Assembly: GCF_050908995.1 (NCBI RefSeq)
Contig: NC_135123.1
Span: forward strand, 6,014,001-6,078,000
DNA length: 64,000 bases
Source: Andrena cerasifolii
Lineage: Eukaryota; Arthropoda; Insecta; Hymenoptera; Andrenidae
Reading direction: 5' to 3'
Below, in pieces: positions 21,087 through 33,060 of this stretch (positions within the stretch are counted from its first letter, which is position 1; every line of letters starts with the position of its first letter). The notes under the pieces were generated by a model, which did not search any database, was not told the DNA's origin, and saw nothing but the letters and a program-made list of their open reading frames with translations. The position numbers were made by a program, and so were the translations under genes.

Positions 21087-24000
21087 GGATGTATTGGAGC
21101 TATCTTCAAAATGCTAAGTCGATAAAAATTTGTGAGATTGTTCTTTCTAATCTTCCTGATGTGCTCCAAAAATTTTAAACGAATTCACTAAATGGTTGTT
21201 GAGTTATAACGATTTTAATTTTCACTGATTTTACACGTACTCTTATGGAAAGAGACGACCTCGACAGATAAAACAGCTGAAAAAATGTTAAAGAAATAGT
21301 ACCAATATTTTCAATTTTTTTATACATGTAGTATATGGGTGGATGAAAATATCTGCCAAGTTTCAATTGTTTTCACTGTACCGTTTTAAAGAAATAAATT
21401 ATAACTTGAGAAAATTGTGAATTCAGGGCATTTTCACTGTCAAAAGTTTAGCAAATGCTTGAGAAAGCATTTGTAAAGTGAAAAATACCTTCCTAGGAGT
21501 AAAAATAAGACTCCAACTGTCGTTCGAGTTCCTTACATCTAGATTTACTATGCGTAAGCCGTAGATATTCAAGTATTTCAAGTATATACTTTTTCTAATA
21601 TTATACGTCCGATACATGCTTACCGTAAAGTGCTATTGTGTATTAGTATATGTTTATTAGCATAAAATGAGTTTCGGTACAATATATATGTCGCAATTTA
21701 CTAGACGATTCGACAAAACGCGAATAATAGTACACGCGAGCTGCATTAACCTGTAAAAAAGTTTTCCAAGTAGTATAGGTTCGATTATAGTCAGACCTGC
21801 AGTGCATCCTATACCATTCCCTATTTTCCCCCGTAACTTCGTTCGCGTAGAAAATTTCGAAAATTGTTTCGTACAAAATGTACACAGATTGGTCTGAACT
21901 TTCAAAACATGAATTCCAGATTTTTCTACCTCGCTGTGCTGTATATTTTTTGTTGCATCGAACTACCGATCGACTGTGTTCGAAGATACCGGCGAATAAA
22001 ACTGACCAGCCAAATGATCCAGTGCAGTGTTCGATTTTCTGCAGCACAAAGGGATCGGGGGAAATAATATTCCAGAATGTTCGGCCAGCAGCATGGAGGG
22101 CTGCATACCTTAACGAATCGGCGATCAACAATTTCACGGATTCGACAACGGTTAGGGGAAACTAATTTCCGCGGAATTTACAGATCGTTAGCGTGTACAA
22201 ATGAACGTTGACGTGAAATTTTCATACACGCGACTCGAACGCTTTTGGCCAACAAATCCCGGTGAATTCGCGACGATCAACAGTCCCGCGTTCACTTCCC
22301 ATAATTAAATCGCTAAACGCCAAAATCATTCGGCCGTTGCGCTGGGAAATATTCGCCGGGATTCCTTGGAACACGAAGTCCCCGCCGACACGGCACAAAG
22401 AGATAGGGGGGGACAGAAGCGCGAATGCAAAAGTGATTGGAAGTCTTTCCGTCAGCGAGTTCATAAATATTTCAGGCGGCGTCGAGGTTTTAAAATACTT
22501 CCGTTTGCACGTACCTGCGAGCTCTTCCGTGATTAGTTTTTGTCGGCGAGAAAATCCACCCGCGAAGAATCGATAAGCCTGCGCGGCTCGGGGGCCTGTA
22601 CTCTCTGTCTGCTAGATTAAACACCAGGCAACCTGCGATCCTCGCGGAACTTCACCCCCTACGATGTGGTAATTGTTCATTAAGAATACAACGACGTTCT
22701 GCTTTCGCGGGGGCCGAAGAATGGGGGAAGTTTGACAAAACACGAACTCCGTTCGCGGCAAGTCCCGCAGCATTTTCGTCTGCCGATGTGTTCTGCGAAA
22801 ATAACGCCAAGTTCCGCGATAGACTCGAGCTTCTCGCAAACTTCCACGTCCCTGTATTCCTACCACTGGCATATACGCGAACCCCCGTACGATCACATAT
22901 TCAGATCTCATACGCGAGCAGGAATAATTATAAAAATTCTTATCCCGCGTCGCCGTATCAAAAGCCGATGGAAAATGATAGACGCACCTGCGAAGAAGCG
23001 CGACACCCCCTCGCCCGACGTTCGTTCGATGCGGCGGTTGTTTACGCTCCGCTGAATCTCGCAGCTTTCTTCCCAGCGCCCCAGGGAGACCGAGCTCCAT
23101 TTACTCTTCATTACGGAGTAATAAAGGGCGAATTAATAAACAGGAAGGCAGTTGGAGAGACAAAGTTGCCGGGGCTGAGAGCGACACCGCCTGACATCCG
23201 CGAAGGAATTTCAATTACTGATCCAGAAACGTTTATTCCCATCCCGCGCCACTTGCATAATATGAACACGGGCCTTTTGAAATCGCGAACGTCCCGGAAT
23301 AATCGAGTTTCGAAAGGAAAGGTCGCTGCGCGCGTTTATCTTCGTGAACCACGGGGGTGTGTTAAGAAGAGCCGTGCGGAGGCTGCGGATAGTTCGCCGA
23401 AGAGTAACGTCGACGGCTCTCGAATATCAGAAGGGAAGGGGGGGGAGAGGGGACGCATAAATTACGCAACGCGGCCCCCTTGATTCGCAGGTGTTTAAGG
23501 CGGCTAATGGAAATTTAATGCGCGCTCCCTGCGGTAATAATAAATAACCCCGAGCGATAAGGCGGCCGATAAGGGTGCCAATGAGTCGAAGCATCCAGGT
23601 TAAGGGATGAAGAGGCAGGAATGGCGGGCTCGATAGAGGGGCTTTCAGCTTTCAGCCCCGTCCGTCGGTACACACCGGTCGTCTTTCGGCCCCCGAGGCG
23701 AACGACAAACGAAGATAACTCGAATAAATGTAAAGGGGAACGGCTGACTTTTCTCTCTAAGTGAAAATCGATGGAGTTTTATTGTGTGTCGAGGCATCCG
23801 AGCGGGGCCGCCTCGGCGAAAACTTGCCGACCCGCCTACCCTCCTACTCGTCTCATTCAGTTAGGTCTCCCTTTCAGCCTCGCCGCTCTGAAAATGATCG
23901 AAATTCGATAATAGTCCGAGGGGCTGAATAATTTCGCGCTATTAGGCGCTTTTCTCGTCGCCCCTCGTCCCGGCACTCTTCGCTATCACGTGGTTGTTAT

Positions 24001-24563
24001 TAAGTCGGCGATTCTCGCGGGCCCCGGAGGTCCTCGGCGATTGGCGAAACGTGGAAGGGTAAGCTGAGGACGGTCGGCCTAGCTAACGTAAAATGGCTAT
24101 TAAAACTAACCCTGATATTGTTTATTTTGTCAGAATGAACTTGATATGTTCGGAAGTGCATGCTGATTCAGACACACTGGGCGATATTTGCTTTGAATCA
24201 ATGTTTGATGAAAATACAGTTGTAAACTGAAGTCATGACTTTTGGCCATCTCTCCTAGGGTGCTAGGAGAAATGGTCCTCGTCGGTGGGAGAGATGGCCT
24301 GCGTCTTTGCTAGCGATTACCCACGTAATCAGTCGTGGAAAAATGAGAAAGGGGAAAGCAAAATTATTTGCAACTACAGGTTTATTAAAATTTTATTTGT
24401 TTACGATAAAGAAGTATAGAACACGTTAAGCAGAAAGTGAATTGCCTACTGGCGTTTAGCAAAGTAAGTGAATACAATAGTGAATAAATGAAATAAACAA
24501 ACAAAAACTTTATTTTAATTTTTGAAAATAATATACAGCCGAAATACTTATTTTTGTAGTTTA
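21087..24563. other. No gene recognised; GC-rich core
   Basis: AT-rich to 22100, then GC-rich from 22220 to 24050. The long frames at 22612-23100 (minus) and 22788-23483 (plus) are mutual shadows with no domain. Around 24244-24300 the words ggccatctctcc and ggagagatggcc form a small inverted cluster that recurs in variant form at 25322-25380, flanking the TTAA element between them. Confidence 0.5.
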
Positions 24564-25205
24564 TTAAGGGGTCATGCTCAGTTAGGAGGACGAAAAAAGG
24601 GTGGTCTTTGGAAATTTTTTACTCAAAAGCTATGACACGTTTCTCAAAAAATCTTTTTTCCTTTTAAGGATTGTATCTAGTACCGTGCATCGTAATTTTT
24701 TTATTTAAAAATATTTATCAATAATTGTGTTATTGTCCATCAATCAAAGGTTCTGTAAAAAAGGCTTCTGCGGTGACCACTGCTGCTCGAAAGTCGATCA
24801 TCTAAAATAAAAAAATCAAAAGAATTTACTTATTATATTATATTATCTAGTATTTGAACGAAGGATTTTTCGAAATAATGATTGGGGAAAAATGCCTGAT
24901 TTTCGTCAATTAAAAGAAAACTAAGAATCGTATAAAAAAAACCTTCGTTCAAATACTGGATAATATAATATAGGTAATAAGTAAATTCTTTTGAATTTTT
25001 TATTTTAGATGATCGACTTTCGAGCAGCAGTGGTCAATAACTTAGTTATTGATAAATATTTTTAAATAAAAAAAATACGATGCACGGTACTAGATGCAAT
25101 CCTTACAAGGAAAAAAGATTTTTCGAGAAATGTGTTATAGCTTTTGAGTAAAAAATTTCCAAAAACCACCCTTTTTCAGCCTCCTGACTGAGCATGACCC
25201 CTTAA
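24564..25205. mobile_element. 642-bp foldback element, TTAA-flanked
   Basis: It starts TTAAGGGGTCATGCTCAGTT and ends with gagcatgaccccTTAA preceded by the inverted arm. Arm landmarks: gggtggtctttggaaatttt, tttactcaaaagctatgaca, tctagtaccgtgcatcgta and gaaagtcgatcatctaaaat, each found reverse-complemented on the right. The arms are about 290 bp and meet near 24890-24910. There are a few substitutions and one segmental difference (aaggttctgtaaaaaaggct). No coding capacity. Confidence 0.9.
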
Positions 25206-25476
25206 GCCTAATTACTTTTCTTTTCTGGCCACAACTATTGCATCTATCACCATTTTAGCCAGTCGACATTTGGATTTGTTTTGAAATAATTTTCTAAACA
25301 TTCTAGGCAATTTGAAGGTGGGCCATCTATCCTAAGTCGTAACTAGACCATCTCTTCTTGCAGAAAAGAGAAATGGTCCTCTTTATTAGCTTCGAAAGAA
25401 GAGTTAATATCCAAAACATTAAACGAAAATTAACTTAGAATTATATTATAAATACAATTCTGTACACTACGGTTTT

Positions 25477-25483
25477 ATAAAAG
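25477..25483 (+). promoter_or_regulatory. TATA box of a candidate promoter
   Basis: TATAAAAGG lies at 25477-25485. About 29 bases downstream is cacagttt (around 25503-25510), close to the arthropod initiator TCAGTY. The spacing is that of a focused RNA polymerase II promoter. A start codon with a signal-peptide frame follows at 25547, leaving a 5' UTR of about 41 bases. Such matches also arise by chance, so the co-occurrence is the main argument. Confidence 0.4.
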
Positions 25484-25546
25484 GGGTTAAATGTAACCTC
25501 AACACAGTTTTTACGGCGTTGACAACTAAACACAGGAGGAAGCGAA

Positions 25547-25775
25547 ATGACGCTATTCCTTCAACTGTTTGGCTTCTTGCTCTGCACTGTAACGTATTTG
25601 TACGCGTACAGTAACGACTACTCGCCTCAACTTACCCTTGTAGGAAATAAGGGTGGAGCGTATGGTCTGCAAGAATATTTAGAGGTCTGGTTTGACGAGG
25701 AGAATTCCCTCGAAAGTCGCGACGCCGTGGGACCCTATCTTTTTCAAGTTCAGGCAGAGATGTTGAAGTTCGGGG
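25547..25775 (+). CDS. Candidate first coding exon of a secreted protein of unknown family
   Basis: The start codon at 25547 (context gcgaaATGa) opens a frame beginning MTLFLQLFGFLLCTVTYLYA, a good signal peptide with likely cleavage near residue 20-22. It is followed by a hydrophilic stretch containing LVGNKGGAYGLQEYLEVWFD and a run rich in acidic residues. A gtgaga donor at 25776 would end the exon after 76 codons plus one base; without splicing the frame stops at 25838. A TATA box and initiator-like site lie at the right distance upstream. I do not recognise the family and saw no second exon, so this could be chance. Confidence 0.4.
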
Positions 25776-27222
25776 GTGAGAGACGCGCGGAATATTCATG
25801 CAACGCCCGATGTGTGAATTTTACATTTCAATCGAAGTGAACTACAGCGCGCGGGAACGCGCTCCTGCATTTCCGCGGACCAACAGACGTCGTAACTTTC
25901 GCGTAAAGCAACACCGGTTCCCTGCCGTCGCTCGAAAATAATGGTAAAACTGTTCCCCAACTGGAAACTCATTCGGAATACCGCTAACTGGCTGACCAAT
26001 TAAAGCGACCGTGAATTGCTGTACCTTGGGACGATTACGAGAAAAAGATCCGCCCTGTAAATTATGCGAGATTGATAGGGTGCTGGAACCCAATTAACGA
26101 ACAAACTGAAACATTTTATAAAGCACATTTAATTCAGTGTAATTCGCATTTAATACTTCGCCCCCGGCGAACGAGTGGGCGAGCCACTCGCGACATAATG
26201 TTTACTAGACACGTGAAAGCGTGCAGCTTTTACGAATTGATTTTTTCCCGAATACGGAAAATAATTTCGCGTAATGGATTGGAAGGGTAGAAAAGCTTGA
26301 CGCCTCGCGGTAGTTAGCGCGAGTTATAGATCTATAAATGATTTAACGCGGGGATCGAATGGTGTTAATAACGCTAACGGTTAACGGGGTTCGCACTTGG
26401 AGGATGACGCGGGGGATGGGAACGGAAGAAGGGAAGTTTATTATCGGAAGACGATCGGCTGACCGAAACATCAGAACTGCCAGATACTTCTGGCAGAGTT
26501 TATAAAGAAAAAAGGGGCTCCTTTGGAGGCTGTAAAAATTTTACGATGGCCACGTTATTTCGTGCAGTGGTCTTTATTTACCCGTAAAAGTTTCATGGTG
26601 TTATCACACTTCGCTGCTCGTACCGCAGGGACGAATTGTTTCATTGGTAAGTGTTCGGCCATTTTTACGGGCTCCACCCCTTCTGTCATCCCCCGGAATG
26701 AAAAGAGAAAATTATTTCCTAGAAATTATTCCCCCTCCCGTTCGCCGTGCATTTAATTCTGGCAATCCAGAGAAAAGTCTGACGAGGATTCATCGAAGTA
26801 AAGTGAATCTTGAGAGCCCTTGTTTCGTCCTTAGACGGGATTTTGTATCTGGCGCCTTGAAAGAAGTGTTTAAACAACGCGCGACTTTTCCAAAGTGAGG
26901 CGCCAGTTTTCCTGGCGTGCAAGGGGATTTTGTAAATGCCTCTGAAAGGCCTCTTTGGATTCAGGCGACAAGGACCTGTAGGGCCCGATGACGGGTCAGA
27001 GGTCCTCGTTAGACGCCGGCCTCCCACGTCGCTGACTTTCCCACGACGGAATTTCCCTTTACCTAATTATTAGGGGAAGACCTTATTGACACCCTTGGTG
27101 GGAGTTATGCCGGATTGCATCAATAAAGTCACAGGATTCGGTAAGATGAACTGAACTCCATCCACACGGAGTCCACGTTGCACCATAGGGGCAAGCAAAG
27201 TCCATAATACGTAGTCAATTAT
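25776..27222. other. No gene recognised
   Basis: Intermediate composition with short unconvincing frames. If the candidate secreted gene is real, this would be its first intron. A small inverted repeat, actgccagatacttctggcag, lies near 26486-26506. Confidence 0.45.
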
Positions 27223-27501
27223 TTATACTAGCGTCCCCCATCTCAGCTTCGCCCGAGATATTAGCGTGGCTAATTCATGTTTATTAGAATTAATATCTTT
27301 TAAGGAAATTAAGTGCTTTGAAGAAAAGCTTGATTTCTTCGTCATATTTCGGAGAAGATAACATTCTTGGTATAATGATTTTCTGATATTAGGATGAATT
27401 GTTGTTCCGCAACACCTGCCGCAGCAATGATGGCAAATATTATCCATCGCTCCTATTTGAACTTCTCCTAAGTTAACGTACCTAGTTAATTCCTGGATCA
27501 T
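27223..27501 (-). pseudogene. Possible Helitron-type protein fragment
   Basis: The minus-strand frame contains VNLGEVQIGAMDNICHHCCG, resembling the h-x-x-G-x-M-x-x-x-C-x-x-C block found near the N-terminus of Helitron Rep/helicase proteins (as in IGxMNxxCxxC). The rest of the frame does not align clearly, and neither Rep nor helicase motifs follow. It would be a short dead fragment. The match is one motif remembered from family knowledge, so confidence is low. Confidence 0.28.
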
Positions 27502-29097
27502 AATTCAATGCAAACCTTCCGGTAACATCCACTCTTATAAGTCCAGGATTTACCAGTGTATCTTAATATATAAAGCAAAAAGTGTTTGAAATTTCTCCTA
27601 GCCCATTATATCTAATAATCCAGATGAACGTGGCTATTTTCACAAAAAAAGATAAATAAATAAAAAAACAATTTTTTATTTAAAATTAGAACCTAATTTC
27701 GGGTGAAGCTGAGTAGCAAAAGCTAGTATTGCATACGTCGAGCAGGAATTTGATCGCAGCCAGGGCATAGTAACATTCACAGGAGGTTCACATAAATCTG
27801 CAACATCAATTGGTAACCGTACGATCATTCGAACATATATGTCCGCGGTAATCTACTTCTCTAGCGAGAAAGCGCGCGAAAAGCTTTGCCATCTGGTGGT
27901 GACATGGCGGTACTGCTGCGGGCGAGGCATCGCGCGGACCGAATATGCGCATGCGCGCGCGAAGTAGACTGTCGTATACACGGGTCACGTGGTCTGCAAA
28001 ACAGCCGTACACATGAAAAGTTTACACATAAATTACACGTTAATAACGCGTTTATGAGACTTGCTGCATAGCCTATGTCCATCCTAGAGTGTGCAGAAAT
28101 AACGTGTTAAACTTTGAGGAAGTTCGGTTCAATAAGTCTTGAGTTTTGCGCGAACACAAAAATCGGCTCTCTCTTTATACAATAGCATAGAAGAAGATAG
28201 ATATCCGCGTCTTAAGTTGTTGTTTTCTGTACTCGTTATTATTAAAGTTAGTGCTAGGACATACTGTGGTTACATTTATTTCAAATGCTCCCAGCCAGTC
28301 GCAGTTCCCGTCGCCATTAGTTTGCCGCCGGGAAGCGTTGTTTGATAAGCACAAATTGTCAAACGCGCACCTACGTTCGCTATTAGTTTAGTAAACTGTG
28401 GTCGAAACAGTCCTCCTTTTACCAAAGACTGCATTACTGTAAAGATTCTATCTCTGCATAGCCTAAAAATAATATACGTCATTATTTCCAAGTCACTTCT
28501 CAAGGAAGAAATATTTCGTGTTGCTCGTCTGCGATAGAAGCAGCAGAACTGGTAGACTACTTAGCTTTTCGAGTGTTCCACGAGCTGCGTTTTACAATTT
28601 CTTCTTCGCCGAAACGTGAAATTACTTGAATGGCCGTTGTGATACGTTTCCATTCGTGCAAAGCGATCTGACTACAAGTATTCAGGCCGTTTGACGCATT
28701 CGAACCGTACTCGGTATTCACGTCCACGCTATGTCAGCGATCCCTCGATTCCGTTAGGCATCGCGCGATCGAGGCATCCGAAATCTCTGAAACATCCTGC
28801 GGTGGGACTCGCCGAACCGGGCTATAAGCTGAGATATCGTCTAAGAGAGCACAGACGCGGTGAATCGCTGCAAAATTACAGATATCTGGGTAAACTTGCT
28901 TAATTCGTATTTGCGCCTAAATCGTATTCCTGCTGTTTCTTTTAAACTAAGTGACTGGCGCTCCTAGCTGTAGCAAATGTAAGCAGCAGTTAGCCATACG
29001 TAATTAACAAGCCGAGTCATCATGCGATCACTCCAAGAAAGAAATATAAAACAGGTGCGTTTTTCGGGTACTTCGCATTAAAATTGTCGCATGATTC
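27502..29097. other. No gene recognised; contains a GCGC-rich block
   Basis: A short GC-rich block at 27850-27970 holds tgcgcatgcgcg (27946-27957), a perfect palindromic match to the NRF-1/erect-wing site, and gccatctggtgg (27888-27899), a CTCF-like word. The frame at 28691-28903 is arginine-rich and unrecognised, though it ends near a gtaaac donor-like site. No transcription unit can be built. Confidence 0.45.
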
Positions 29098-29750
29098 TTA
29101 AGGGGTCACTCTGGTTAGCGCGCCGATAAATTCAGCGATTTTCAGGAATTTATTGCGACGAAAATAATTATAGCAATGGAGTAAAACTTTTTTCTATTTA
29201 TTAAACTACATTTCTACAGTAAATAAAAAATATAAAAGTAATAAAATTATTGCTTCTCAAATGCTTTTGAAAATGGTCTTGATGACATGTTTAAAAATTT
29301 ATGCCGCGCTCGTGAAGTCGATTTCAGCTGTTAGATTTATGCGAACCCAGAAATCCAAACAGATTCTTGATTAGTATGACTGTGGCTATCGTTCGGACTA
29401 TAATTAGTGATTTTTCTTAAAAATTAGCAAAATGGCGGGCAAAATGCAAGAAATATATTTTTTCGGCTTTTTTTTTCATATTTTTTATTTTAAAAGTAGG
29501 TTATACTCAATGCAAATAGTTGGTTGTAGTCCCTGCGAGAGTCTCAAGTGTGCAGAATACGCAGTAAAATTTATACAGCAATCGGTTCGATAGGTTTTGA
29601 GATTTTATCTTCACGATGTGGACAAATGAGGTTTCGAGGAAAACGCGTTCAAAGTTTTCATCTATAGAGAAGCTAAAATAATCGGAATTTGTCCATGAAA
29701 ATTGAACAGTACATTCTTGAGGATATGTACTTTCGAAAAATGACCCTTAA
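29098..29750. mobile_element. TTAA-flanked element, 653 bp
   Basis: The left end is TTAAGGGGTCACTCTGG and the right end, reverse-complemented, TTAAGGGTCATTTTTCG, so only about 10 bp of inverted terminus is certain. The interior shares gactgtggctatcgttcgga (about 29385) with tgagtgtggctatcgcttga at about 42630, suggesting a related element there. Long inverted arms are not obvious, unlike its neighbours. No coding capacity. Confidence 0.55.
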
Positions 29751-29869
29751 GGATTTTCTATAATTACTATTTGTGAGAAGCGGCGAAATAAATTTCTGTG
29801 TGAAACTGTCTATTTGCAAGTTTATTTCTTCTTTTTACACCGATGAACAGTGTCTTACATTTTAATACG

Positions 29870-30222
29870 GTAAATTTTTTTATTTTCCCCCGTTTTCATA
29901 TTTGGGGGGAGAAAACTGCGTTCAAAGTTAGGGTTGAAAAATCATTTTTGTGGATTTTTGAAAATCTGGCGAGTCAGTCATATTTCGCATTCAAAGACAC
30001 AAAATTCGTCCATTGACACTATTCCCCTATCTCTAATAGTTCTCGAGATATTCCTCAAAACTGATTTTTCAACCCTTAACTTTGAACGCAGTTTTCACCC
30101 CCAAAATATGAAAACGGGGAAAAATAAAAAAACACGTATTTCTTATTTTTCGGTCCTCTATAACATATCCAAAAACCAAAATGATCGGAGGCGGACACCT
30201 AAAATACTCTCCTTGTAAGAAA
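29870..30222. mobile_element. Foldback repeat copy A (gttttcatattt..ggttgaaaaat arms)
   Basis: Arms of about 65-70 bp at 29873-29945 and 30062-30135 are inverted copies (cccccgttttcatatttggg; gaaaactgcgttcaaagtta). The sequence from about 29950 to 30222 recurs in the opposite orientation at 53168-53431, so this is a dispersed repeat. The 94-codon frame through it also appears in the other copy, which reflects shared DNA rather than a conserved protein. Confidence 0.75.
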
Positions 30223-30883
30223 AAAACTTGGATGAGGCTAAAAAGAAAATCTTAACCGGTACAGCAAAGAAAACTCATAGGAGGAAGAATAATGCCAAAA
30301 TCGTTACACAGAAGGACAAAAAGAAGAAAACGAAAGGCGAACAAAAATGAAAGCTGGTTCTGTAAAATGAGTGATTAAATGTAAATATACGAAATAGGAT
30401 AAGATAGTACGATTTAGATACATTAATCCTGAATCGTACATTTTCCAGATTAAAATCAAATCGTTTTTGTGAGTACAGGTTGATGATCTTTTATTGCTTG
30501 AGTTTATTAAACTGTTTATTCCGTAAATAAACAGTTGATTACTACTGTTAGACTTTCTATTAAAATATAGAGTAATATATTTATTAACAACAAGTGATGT
30601 CCATGTTACAATGGTAAAATACAACTTTGCTAGCTACAACTGTTGCGTGATACTATGTCTCTGCACCATGAAGGCTCTGTGCAGACTGAACGGAAAAACC
30701 GTCGCCTCCGCATCCTTCCCTGAGTCCCTAGAAACAGGTAGAAAAAGTTCGAGGAAAAACCCCAGGCGTCAAGAGGCCCAACGGTCGCCACCTGCTATCC
30801 TGCGTGTAGGTATCGTTGTATTCCAACAACTACAAACTGTGTTTCATTTTCCCTGTTATTTTCCATGCAATAAGCATTTCTTC
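30223..30883. other. No gene recognised
   Basis: AT-rich to about 30640, then balanced. The frame at 30611-30958 runs into the next TTAA element and is not a gene. Confidence 0.5.
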
Positions 30884-31610
30884 TTAAGGGGGTATACCCG
30901 TTTGAACCCTCGGAAAATGTATACATTTTGTGGATTTTTTTACAAGTCAACGGTTTGATGCAGATTTCCCGTTTTTAACTATGTTTACATAGTATTATGA
31001 ACTACTTATAAAAAAAGTTTCAGTTAAAAAACTATTGTTTTTCGGAAGTTACGGATACATGTCCGAAAGTCTTTCGATTTTAGACGGCTAAACGGTGGCC
31101 CTAAAAACTCGCGCTACGTTCAACCAATTTACTTCAAATTTTGCATGCAGAATCATAATAAGATTCCGCATCGTCCAACGAAGGCGATTTTGAAAATTTT
31201 GAAAAATAAAGAAATGGTGAGAGATCAAAGGTAAAGTTAAATTTTTCTAAGAGAAAAATCCACCTTTTTCCTTTATAAATAATAAACGGGGAATCGAAAT
31301 AAAAAAAGCCTTCGTTGGACGATGCGGAATCTTATTATGATTCTGCATGCAAAATTTGAAGTAAATTGGTTGAACGTAGCGCGAGTTTTTAGGGCCACCG
31401 TTTAGCCGTCTAAAATCGAGAGACTTTCGGACATGTATCCGTAACTTCCGAAAAACAATAGTTTTTTAACTGAAACTTTTTTTATAAGTAGTTCATAATA
31501 CTATGTAAACATAGTTAAAAAACGGGAAATCTGCATCAAACCGTTGACTTGTAAAAAAATCCACAAAATGTATACATTTTCCGAGGGTTCAAACGGGTAT
31601 ACCCCCTTAA
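30884..31610. mobile_element. 727-bp foldback element, TTAA-flanked, arms almost identical
   Basis: It starts TTAAGGGGGTATACCCGTTT and ends aaacgggtataccccctTAA. The arms of about 305 bp match through tgaaccctcggaaaatgtat, gcagatttcccgtttttaac, ttttcggaagttacggatac, gactttc..attttagacggc, cgcgctacgttcaaccaatt and gattccgcatcgtccaacga, with only about two or three differences seen by eye. The spacer of about 110 bp is AT-rich. This is the best preserved long foldback in the window. No coding capacity. Confidence 0.95.
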
Positions 31611-33060
31611 TGGCTACGATTTAGGCAAGCTTGCCCAGTAGGCGCAGTGTCACGGTGCTTTCTACGCGATTCTATTTTATTTCACAAGCACCTCGTTAAT
31701 TTATTCCCCAAGCTGGATTAACATTCGGTGAACAGGCACGGTGCTCCGTTAAGTCAATCGCAATTACTTTGATCCGCTGCTCGATTTCGGAGTGCAGGCG
31801 ACGAGCAACGAAAACAAGCCGCACGAAGCTCGGAACAATGAAACGCAACGCGCTTCCATTGCATCTGCCATTGTCCCCCTGCGCTACCGAAAACTCGGTG
31901 ATCAATTGGACGAAAACTCTGCTTGTTCAGCTCGTTCGGCGAATTGTTTTCTCTATGCTGGGAAATAACAACCAGCGTTGCTATTGCGATGTAAAAATAT
32001 AATTGATTAAAGCGAGGCTTTCGTTTCTCGATCCCGGTACGGAATACTCGCAAGCGCGACTAGACAATTTTTATTTCCTAGTCCTGGCACGCACCGAATC
32101 GTCGCAGCAGAAGATACGACGAAGTGTCCGAAAAGAAAATCGGACGCGAATCGTCAGCTGAATGGGAACGAAAAATTGAATCGCACAATCGACGCGTGAA
32201 CTTCGCCAATCGTTCGGCCCTCGACCGCGCCGCGAGCGAGCGAACGCTTTGGAATCATAGAACGCCCGTGAAACTTTTTCCCCGAATCCTCGTCAGCTCC
32301 CTGGAATTTCGCGGACCTCCACGCAACAGCCGAGCGTTCGTCGTTGTTTTTGCGTTACGCGATGGCTGGTTGAAAATTTCGTTCGGACACGTAGTGCTTC
32401 CCTTAATGGGCCGCAATTTCCCTCGATGGAGAGGAGCGTTTCATAATTGACGAGTATTCGCGCTTTAACCCTCGTTACCCTTTCCCCATTGCTGCCGCGC
32501 TTCGCTCCCCGGTTCTCCCCGCGAACATACGGGGCCCGAGTTAGTGGCTTGCAGTTACGAAAATCCAAAAAGTCACGTTTCTGGATAGATAACGATGCGG
32601 CGCTTATTACCGCGACGCTTAATTGTGCCGGGAGTTTTCCTCGAAATAATTATGACGCTACTCGAAAATATCCACCCCGCCGGATGAACGAACGGCAGGG
32701 GGTCGATCCCCCTGCCGGGTTCTACGCGATTAACGGAGGGATTATGGGTGAAAGTAGCTGCGGAGTTTGCAATTGGTCGAGTTTCTTCAACCCTCGCACA
32801 GTGGGACGGGTCGCGAATCTAGGTGGGAAAAAATAAGTAATGGCCAATTTTTATACTTTTCAGGTTGAAAAAGACGAGCAATATATTTTTGATGAATACA
32901 GAAGTATATATGCATATTGTTATTGTTTCAAACGCATGTTAATAAATTTTCACGTAACAGTTTAATTAATAAATTAAAGACAGAGGGTTATAATTCGTGC
33001 GATGAGCTGGGACTAGAATCCGAGTCTTCTGAAAGTCTATTAAAAGTATCGTCATTTTGA
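31611..33060. other. No gene recognised
   Basis: GC-moderate with chance frames on both strands (31754-32053 minus, 32124-32450 and 32447-32836 plus). None resembles a known protein. Becomes AT-rich after 32850. Confidence 0.5.

Noticed and set aside
22612..23483. 162- and 231-codon frames as a gene
   Set aside because: They cover the same GC-rich DNA on opposite strands, and neither has a recognisable domain or splice structure.
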